Assembly: GCA_002753135.1 (NCBI GenBank)
Contig: PDZV01000017.1
Span: 1 to 64,000, forward strand
Direction of reading: 5' to 3'
Length of the DNA stretch: 64,000 bases
Source: Magnetococcales bacterium WMHbinv6
Lineage (GTDB): Bacteria > Pseudomonadota > Magnetococcia > Magnetococcales > Magnetaquicoccaceae
The notes under the pieces were generated by a model, which saw only the letters and a program-made list of their open reading frames with translations, searched no databases and was not told the DNA's origin. The position numbers and the translations under genes were made by a program. Shown here piece after piece: positions 1 through 8,300 of this stretch. How positions within the stretch are numbered: position 1 is the stretch's first letter; the number at the start of each line of letters is the position of its first letter.

Positions 1-59
1 CTGCGCAAATCTGCTTACGGTGAAAAGCGCGCCAAAGGCAAAAGATTAAAGGCAAATTC

Positions 60-100
60 CCAGGGTTCCACCCTGGACCGGCCAGGGAGCCAGCCTCCCT
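60..100. repeat. Tandem pair of short GC-rich palindromes
   Basis: Two adjacent hairpins lie downstream of the pentapeptide-repeat gene. The first has a 7-bp stem (CCAGGGT/ACCCTGG, loop TCC, 60-76). The second has a 6-bp stem (AGGGAG/CTCCCT, 84-89 with 95-100). There is no T-run, so this is not a classical terminator. The paired, boilerplate-like palindromes resemble interspersed repetitive extragenic elements, but I see no second copy in this window, so that reading is an inference. Bases 1-59 and 101-141 show nothing else. Confidence 0.35.
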
Positions 101-141
101 GAACCCGCAATTGTTTTGGGTGCTGAATAGTTACAATGTGA

Positions 142-741
142 TCAGGGTTTGATGATACACTCCCCCACGGAACCTTCGGCACAACGATGGCCGTTGTTCC
201 AGAAAGCACCATCCAGCCGGGCCCCTTGCCATTGGGTCTCCTGCACATTGGCCCCGAACAGCGTCGCCCCGCGCAGATCGACGCCACGCAAATTGGCTCC
301 CCGCAAAAAAGCCCCTTCCAAATAGGCCCGTTGCATGTTGGCACCAGAAAAATCGGCATTGGCCAGATTGGCCTGTTTAAAATTGGTATGGGCCAAATGG
401 GCATCGACAAAACGGCTGCCGGCCAAATCGGCATCTTCCAGGGCAGCATCCTGCAAATCGGCGCGACTGAAATCGGCACCATGCGCTTTGACGCGATACA
501 ATTTGCTTTTCGAGGCCTGCACAGCGGTCAGATTGGCCTCCGCAAGCTGCGATCCAGAGAGAATAAACCCCTGCAAGGATAAACCGCTCAAATCGATGCC
601 GGTCAAGTCACAGCGAATGCACTTTTTCGCCTGCAGCAACTGCTCGACCTTTGCCGAGCGGGCCGCTGCCACCTCTTCGGCGGCAAAGGTCGGCACACTC
701 CAGCCCAAGAGAAAAACAGCAGAGAGGCACAAGATTTTCAT
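142..741 (-). CDS. Secreted pentapeptide-repeat protein
   Basis: This is a 199-aa protein with an N-terminal signal peptide (MKILCLSAVFLLGW..., likely cut after TFA). A CxxC pair (CIRC, about residues 41-44) follows. From about residue 45 to 180 there are pentapeptide repeats of A(D/N)LxG type, such as ADFSR, ADLQD, ANLRG and VDLRG, which normally fold as a right-handed quadrilateral beta-helix. Two Cys near the C-terminus (HRC and GEC) could form a disulfide in the periplasm. The ATG overlaps the stop of the upstream membrane gene by 4 bp (ATGA), so the two are probably translationally coupled. Molecular function is unknown. The CxxC-plus-pentapeptide layout occurs in other exported bacterial proteins. 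Confidence 0.85.
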   Translation of the reverse strand: MKILCLSAVFLLGWSVPTFAAEEVAAARSAKVEQLLQAKKCIRCDLTGIDLSGLSLQGFILSGSQLAEANLTAVQASKSKLYRVKAHGADFSRADLQDAALEDADLAGSRFVDAHLAHTNFKQANLANADFSGANMQRAYLEGAFLRGANLRGVDLRGATLFGANVQETQWQGARLDGAFWNNGHRCAEGSVGECIIKP

Positions 742-2015
742 ACCCCTGTCTCCCGGCGTTGCAGGGCAAAATAGAGCAAATACCAGATCAGACAGGCGGC
801 CACGATCAGAGAGAGTCCCGCCAAGCGCAGCAAAGGATCCCAGCCGCTCAACATGGCCGCAACCAACAGCACCAGGCCAACCCATTGATTCCACAACTGC
901 CACTGTCCTGACCGCCTGGGGGTTAAATCTTCCATCATCGGCACACCCGGCTGCCCGGCCTGACGGCTGTAACGGTGAAACCAGGTCAGAAAAGGGATGA
1001 TGCGATAGAGCATACCCAGCATGATGCTGCTGACAAAGCCGAACAAAAACAACACGGCAAACAGATAACGCAACCGTTCGGCACTCAGCACCGGCCACAG
1101 CCAAAAGGCGACAATCGACAAACTGCCTCCCAGATACCCCACTTGCCAAAGGCGCAGGGTCACATCCCACTTTTTGCGGCGTCGCTGGCGAAAAAGTTCC
1201 AGCATGGTCTTGCCATAGACCACCACAGCGGCCAAGGCCGGTATGGCCGTCAACCAGGCCAACCAATAGGGTAACGGATCGATGGTCAGCATGGCCGTTG
1301 GCAGCAGCACCCAGGTCAAGGCCAGACCGGTCAATATTTGATAGGCCTTCACACGCGGAAAGAGCGGCATCATGTAAAACATGGGCAACACATGAAAAGA
1401 GACCCCGATCATCAAGGTTGCCACCCAGCCAAACAGGCCCCAAATCAAATGGACGCCCAGCATGGCATGGCGATCAATCGCCAGAAAGCCGTGGGCATAC
1501 TCACCCAAAAAAATCAACCCCATGGTCATGACGGCAATCAGGCTGAGAATGGCCAACCGCATCGCCCACAAGGTGGGATGGACCACCGGCGCCCGCAACA
1601 GGGCGATGCCCACCGGAATGATGAACAGAGTCAACGCCGCCCCCAGGGCAAAGCTGGAAATCAACAACAGCCATCGATGCACCCCGACACCCACTTCCAG
1701 CACCAGGGTCACCACGCCGATGATCAATAACACATGCACCCAGCGACTGCCCTTGATCCAAGGCACCGGCCCACCCCCCAGGACGGGAATCATCTGGTAC
1801 ATGGCTCCGATCATCACGGTAGCGATCCAACCTAAAGTAATCAGATGTACAACCGCAACAGTTTCCGGCAGCAACGGAGCCAACAATAAAGTTGCCCCCT
1901 CCTTGATCAGGACAACACCACACAGCAATAAAAAAAACGGGGCGGTGGCAAAAAAGCGGAACGGAACACTCATCGGCGGGGCTTGATCAATATGTAAACC
2001 ACTTCCGGGCAACAT
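738..2015 (-). CDS. Multi-TM heme-copper-oxidase-like membrane protein
   Basis: This 425-aa, very hydrophobic protein has roughly a dozen membrane segments. Conserved-looking His sit in membrane contexts (HLITLGW, HLIWGLFGW, SFHVLPMFY), similar in style to proteins distantly related to heme-copper oxidase subunit I and NnrS-type proteins. I cannot place it in a characterised family. The start chosen is the ATG at 2015, because AAGGAGT lies 5-6 nt upstream (2021-2027). An in-frame start 30 nt further upstream would put that ribosome site inside the gene. It is coupled to the pentapeptide gene by a 4-bp overlap. Given the denitrification genes elsewhere in the window, a role in NO or heme handling is possible but not shown. 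Confidence 0.65.
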   Translation of the reverse strand: MLPGSGLHIDQAPPMSVPFRFFATAPFFLLLCGVVLIKEGATLLLAPLLPETVAVVHLITLGWIATVMIGAMYQMIPVLGGGPVPWIKGSRWVHVLLIIGVVTLVLEVGVGVHRWLLLISSFALGAALTLFIIPVGIALLRAPVVHPTLWAMRLAILSLIAVMTMGLIFLGEYAHGFLAIDRHAMLGVHLIWGLFGWVATLMIGVSFHVLPMFYMMPLFPRVKAYQILTGLALTWVLLPTAMLTIDPLPYWLAWLTAIPALAAVVVYGKTMLELFRQRRRKKWDVTLRLWQVGYLGGSLSIVAFWLWPVLSAERLRYLFAVLFLFGFVSSIMLGMLYRIIPFLTWFHRYSRQAGQPGVPMMEDLTPRRSGQWQLWNQWVGLVLLVAAMLSGWDPLLRLAGLSLIVAACLIWYLLYFALQRRETGV

Positions 2016-2310
2016 CGCACACTCCTTAATAAAAAGCCAAAACAACCAATATCTTACACAAATCGGCCACTGTTATAGTCTAGCCTGTTTCCACCCCGTT
2101 TAAAAGCCATTCCTGCCAGACATCCCCCATTTTCATCCGCAGCATACCCTGAAGCAGTCGATTTATTGCCTGTTTGCGCCTGGTATTTGGGCAATGATTT
2201 TCGTTGATTGATGGGAAGATAGTGTGCTATTTTGGAGGAGCTGCCTTAAGGGCAAAAAGGATGCAACACAAGTGGGCGTTCCGGAAAAAGTGTAGAGGAG
2301 ATCATTGATC

Positions 2311-5300
2311 ATGGCATATACAGACGGTCCTACTGTATTTGGGCAAGCCGACTTACTGACCGTAGAGTCTGGTTCGCCCATGACCTCCACGACCCTGTAC
2401 AGCTTGGCCGATACCATTCTCAATGGTTTGACCTCGGCACAACTGGCCTACTTGCTGAATACGCAGCTGGATGGTCTCACCTCGCTGCAACTGGTCGCCC
2501 TGGCCAACAGCCAGCTGGATGGTTTGGCCTCCCTGCAGTTGAAAGCGCTGGCCGACAGCCAACTGGATGGCTTGACCTCCGCGCAACTCTCCGCTCTGGC
2601 CAACAGCCAGCTGGATGGTGTGACCTCCCTGCAGTTGCAAACGCTGGCCGATAGCCAACTGGATGGCCTGCCCTCCACGCAACTCACCGCGCTGGCCAAC
2701 AGCCAACTGGATGGTGTGACCTCCCTGCAACTGAACGCGCTGGCCAACAGTCAGCTCAACGGCCTGACCTCCACCCAGGTAGCCAGCTTGGCCAACACAC
2801 AGTTCAACGGGCTCACCTCTGCCGAATTGGCCAATTTGGCCAACACCCAACTGGATGGTCTGACCTCTCTGCAGCTGAAAGCACTGGCCGATACGCAGCT
2901 CAACGGTTTGGCCTCTCTGCAGCTGAAAGCGCTGGCAGAGAGCCAACTGGATGGCTTGACCTCGCTGTCCATTCAAGCTTTGGCCAACAGCCAACTGGAT
3001 GGTTTGACCTCTGCCCAATTGAGCGCCTGGGAAGATACCCAGCTGGATGGTCTGACCTCAACCCAGCTTACCGCTTTGTCCGGCAGCCAGCTGGATGGGC
3101 TTACCTATTTGCAATTGATGGCACTGGCGGACTCGCAACTGGATGGCCTGGCATCCGGTCAGCTGCTCACCTTGGCCGACAGCCAACTGATGGAGATCAC
3201 CTCCGCGCAATTGGCCGCATTGGTCAACACGCAACTGGATGGTCTCTCCTCCGCCGTCATTACCCAGATGGCTGACACCCAGTTGGATGGTTTTTCTGCA
3301 ACCCAGCTGGCAGGCTTTGCCTCCACCCAGTGGGATGGCATGCAATCCAACCAGTTGAACAGCTTGGCAGAGAGCCAGCTCAACGGTCTGTCATCGGTTC
3401 ATCTGGCTGCTTTGGCCAATACACAACTCAATGGCCTGCTTGGCCTGCAACTGTTCAATCTGGCCGATTCGCAGCTCAACGGTCTCAACGATAGCCATCT
3501 CACCGCCTTTGCCGATACACAATTAAACGGCTTGACCTCCCTGCAATTGAGTGGTCTGGCCGCCACGCAACTGAATGGTTTGACCTCCACACAATTGTCC
3601 TCCCTGACCGACAGCCAGTTGGACGGTCTGACCGCCACACATTTGCCCGGCTTGGCCAACACCCAATTAAACGGCTTGCACAGCGCTCATCTGCAAGGGT
3701 TGGCAGAGAGTCAACTCAATGGCCTGACCTCTACCCAACTGGCGGCTCTGGCCGATACCCAGCTCAAGGGGTTGAGTTCGGTTCATTTGACCTCGCTGGT
3801 CAACACGCAACTGGACGGCTTGAGTTCAATCCACTTGAACAAATTGGTCAGCACACAACTGGATGGGCTCGATTCGGCCCAATTGAAGGCTCTGGCAGGC
3901 AGTCAACTGGACGGTCTGACCTCTGTTAATCTGCAAGCCTTGGCCGACACACAATGGAACGGGCTGACATCCGTCCAATTGACCACCTTGGCCGTCACCC
4001 AACTGAAGGGGGTATCATCGAGCCAGTTAACCGCTTTGGCCAATACACAGCTGGATGGTTTAAGCTCCTTGCAGGTGCAGAATCTGGTTGACACACAGAT
4101 GGATGGTGTGACCTCCCTGCAATTGAAGTCCCTGGCTGTCACACAGTTGAATGGCTTAACCTCCATTCAGCTCAAGGATTTGATAGACACCCAATTGGAT
4201 GGTTTGACCTCGACGCAAATCACCGATCTGGCTGGCAGCCAACTGGATGGCCTGACATCGACACAATTAGAGGATTTTGCCGAGACTCAACTCAATGGTC
4301 TGACCTCTGCGCTGCTGCAAACTCTGGCAAACAGCCAGCTCGACGGCCTGACTTCGCTGCAGCTGCAGTCGTTGGTCAATACACAGCTCAATGGTTTGTA
4401 CTCCTCTCACCTCGCGGCCCTGGTTGATACGCAGCTCGATGGTCTAACCTCCAGTCAACTGGCCTCCCTGGCTGGCAGCCAACTCGACGGCTTGGGTTCG
4501 CAGCTGGTGACAAGCCTGGCTGATACACAGCTCAACGGTCTGTCCAGCGTGCAGCTGGCGACCCTGGCCAACACGCAATGGGATGGTGTCAGTTCCAGTC
4601 AACTGTCCGCCTTGGCTGGCACACAATTGAATGGTCTGACATCGGTCCAATTGGCGGGTTTCGCCGACAGTCAACTCAACGGACTCGGCTCTTCCCAGTT
4701 GAAAGAGTTCAACAACACCCAACTGGACGGCCTGACTTCCGCGCAACTCAACCAACTGGCCGACAGCCAACTCAATGGCCTGACCTCTCTCCATCTGACC
4801 AATCTGGCAGCAAGCCAGTTGAATGGTTTGGGTTATGAACAGCTCACCGGCTTGGCCAACACACAACTGGATGGCTTGACTTCTGACCAACTGGCCACCT
4901 TGGCGAATACACAGCTGGATGGTTTGACCTCGGGGCAACTCACCGCCCTGGCGGCAACCCAACTCAACGGATTGACCTCCAGCCAGCTCTCCGCATTGGT
5001 CGACACCCAACTGGATGGCTTGGTTTCCACCGATCTGGCCTCGTTGGCGGCGACACAACTCAATGGCCTCTCTTCCGTGCAACTGGGCGATCTGGTGGCA
5101 ACACAGCTGGATGGTTTGACCTCAAGCCAAATCGGCACGCTGGCAGATACGCAGTGGGATGACCTTGCCTCCGTCGCCCTGACCAGTTTGGTCAATAGCC
5201 AATTGGATGGCCTGACCTCTACCGTATTGGGCAGCCTGGACAATACGCAGTTGGATGGTTTGAGTTCCCTGCAACTCAAGGCGTTGGCCGCCACACAACT

Positions 5301-8300
5301 CAACGGTCTTACCTCGACGCAGCTTGCCGGCCTGGCGAACAGTCAGTGGGATGGACTCACCTCAAGCCAGTTGCTCGGACTGGTTGATACACAACTCAAC
5401 GCCTTCACCTCCAGCATGTTGACCAGCCTTGTTGGCACCCAACTGGACGGGCTCTCTTCTGTTGCGCTTACCGGATTGGCAGATACCCAGCTAAATGGCC
5501 TGGCTTCCAGCCAGGCGGCCTCTTTGGCTAACACCCAACTCAATGGCTTGACCTCATCACAGCTGAACAACCTCTCCGACACGCAACTCAACGGTTTGCT
5601 TTCCGGCCAGTTGGCCAGCTTGGCGGGCACCCAGCTCAATGGTCTCTCTTCCTTGCAGTTGAATGGTCTGGTTAACACGCAACTGGATGGTTTGACCTTT
5701 CAACAGCTCAATCAATTTGCCAATACACAACTGGATGGCTTGAGTTCGGCACAATTGAGCGAGTTGACCACCGCCCAACTGAGTGGCCTTTTTTCCGCCC
5801 AGCTCAGCAACTTTGCCGATACCCAGCTCGATGGTTTGACCTCAACGCAGATTATTCGTCTCGCCACCTCCCAATTGGGCGGTCTGACCTCAACACAGCT
5901 GGAAAGCCTGACCATCACCCAGATTGACGGGGTGACAACCAGCCAGATTGCCGCGTTGACAACAACACAAATGGCGGGCCTGAACAGCACCTTGCTGACC
6001 TCCCTGGATACAACGCAGGTACGTAGCTTATCCACCACGCAAATCAGCGCCTTGACCACCACCCAGATGGTCGGACTGACCAGCACCCAGGTTCAGACGC
6101 TGACCACACAGCAACTGCGTGGCCTGACCGCAACACAAATCAATACCTGGACTACCACGCAGATTGCCGGTTTGACAGCGACGCAAATTGCCAATCTGAC
6201 GGCCACGCAGGTTTCCGGCTTTTCGGTCACCCATATGAGCAGCTTGACCAGTGGACAAGTCTCCATGCTGACCACATCCCAAGTCAGCGGCCTGACCACG
6301 ACGCAGATTGATGCGATGGATACAACCCAAATTCGTGGCCTGACCAGCAGCCAGATCGTAATGCTGACCACCACGCAAATAGCCGGCTTGGCCAGCACGG
6401 ATATTGGCACTCTGAACACGGTGCAACTCAAAGGGTTGACCAGCACCCTGCTGGCCGCTCTTTCCACCACCCAGGTTGACGGCCTGAATACGACGCAAAT
6501 CGGCTCTCTGAGCACCGATCTGGTTAAAGGGTTCACCACAACACAAATTGCCAGCCTGGACACCACGCAGCTGCATGGTTTGAACACCACGCAGATCACC
6601 AGCTTGAATACGACCCAGTTGGGTGCCTTCGACACCACCCAGCTGACCTCTTTGTCTGCACAACAGATCAAGGGGTTGAACTCCAGCCAGATGGCTGCCT
6701 TGACGACAACGCAACTGGATAATCTGACCACCACCCAGATCTATGCGCTGACCACGACACAGATCCACGGTTTGACCACCACCCAGCTGGCTTCGCTGAC
6801 CACCACGGAGATGGCGGGCATTACCAGTTCGCATATTGCCGCCTTGACCACCCGGCAAATCAGTGGTCTGGAGTCGACCGATATTACGGTTCTGAGTACC
6901 ACTCAGCTGCAAGGGTTGAGCAGCACCCTGCTTGCCGTGCTGGATGCAAACCAATTATCCGGCTTCACCAATACCCAGATCAGCAATTTGCATTCGTTAC
7001 AATTGAAAGGGTTGTCAAGCACCCAGCTGGCGACGTTGACCACTACCCAGTTGGCTGGGCTGGGCAGTCAGCAACTGCGTACCTTGAGTACCACACAGAT
7101 GGTGGGATTGACCACCACCCAGGTGCAGTCGATGACCACGACACAGCTGGCTGGTTTGTCCACTTCCCAGGCAGCGGCACTGACGGCGACCCAGATGGCT
7201 GCCATGGATTCGATCCAATTGGGGGCGCTCTCCTCGTCGCAGGTAAAAGGGTTTACCACCACCCAGATCGGCAGTTTGACCACGACACAGCTGGCCGGAT
7301 TGGAATCCAGTGACATCAACTCCTTGACCGTGCTGCAAATAACCGGCTTTACCACCACCCAGTTGGCGGCATTGAGTACCACCCAGATAGGCGGAGTGAC
7401 CAGTACGCAACTGCGCGCCCTGAGCACCACGCAGATGACCGGTCTGGAGTCGACCGATATTCAAGCCATGACCACACAACAACTCTCTGGCTTGTCGGCA
7501 GTGCAATTGGGAGTATTGGATGTAACCCAGATCTCTGGCATGACCACAACCCTGATTGCCGCCCTGAGTACGATGCAACTGCGTGGCATGGTTACGACAC
7601 AACTGGAAAGTTTGACCACGACACAAATCTCTGCCTTGAGCAGCACCCACATTCGTTATCTGTCATCCACCCAGTTCAGCAGCCTGACGGCAACCCAATT
7701 GAACTCGATGACCCTGACCCAGGTTGCCGGTATCAGCAGCGACAAAATCGCCAACTTGACCACAACCCAGTTGGTCGGCTTGAGTGCAACAGATATCAGC
7801 GCCTTTTCGACAACGCAGATGAAATATCTGTCCAGCACCAACCTGGCGGCCTTTACCACAACCCAGTTGCAGGCGATCACCGCCACGGACATCAAAGTCA
7901 TCACCGTTTCTCAGCTTTCCGGGTTGGCTGCAACCCATATCGAAGCGTTGACGACCACACAACTGGCCACTGTGACCACAACCCAGATTGCCGCGCTGAA
8001 TACCACGCAAATTTCCGGCTTGGAAACCACTGACATTAACGTGTTGAGCACAACCCAGCTCAAAGGGTTGAGTTCTTTGCAGTTGTCGCTCTTCACCACA
8101 ACACAGTTGACGGGCTTGAATACCACCTTGATTGCCGCGTTGAGTACGGCGCAACTCAGAGGGCTGGATACCACCCAGGTGGATGCCTTGAGTACCACCC
8201 AGGCCATGGCGTTGTCCAGCACCCAACTGCGCAGCATGACGACAACACAGCTCAGCAGCTTGAACGTCACGCAAATTGCCTTGTTGAACGATACACAGGT

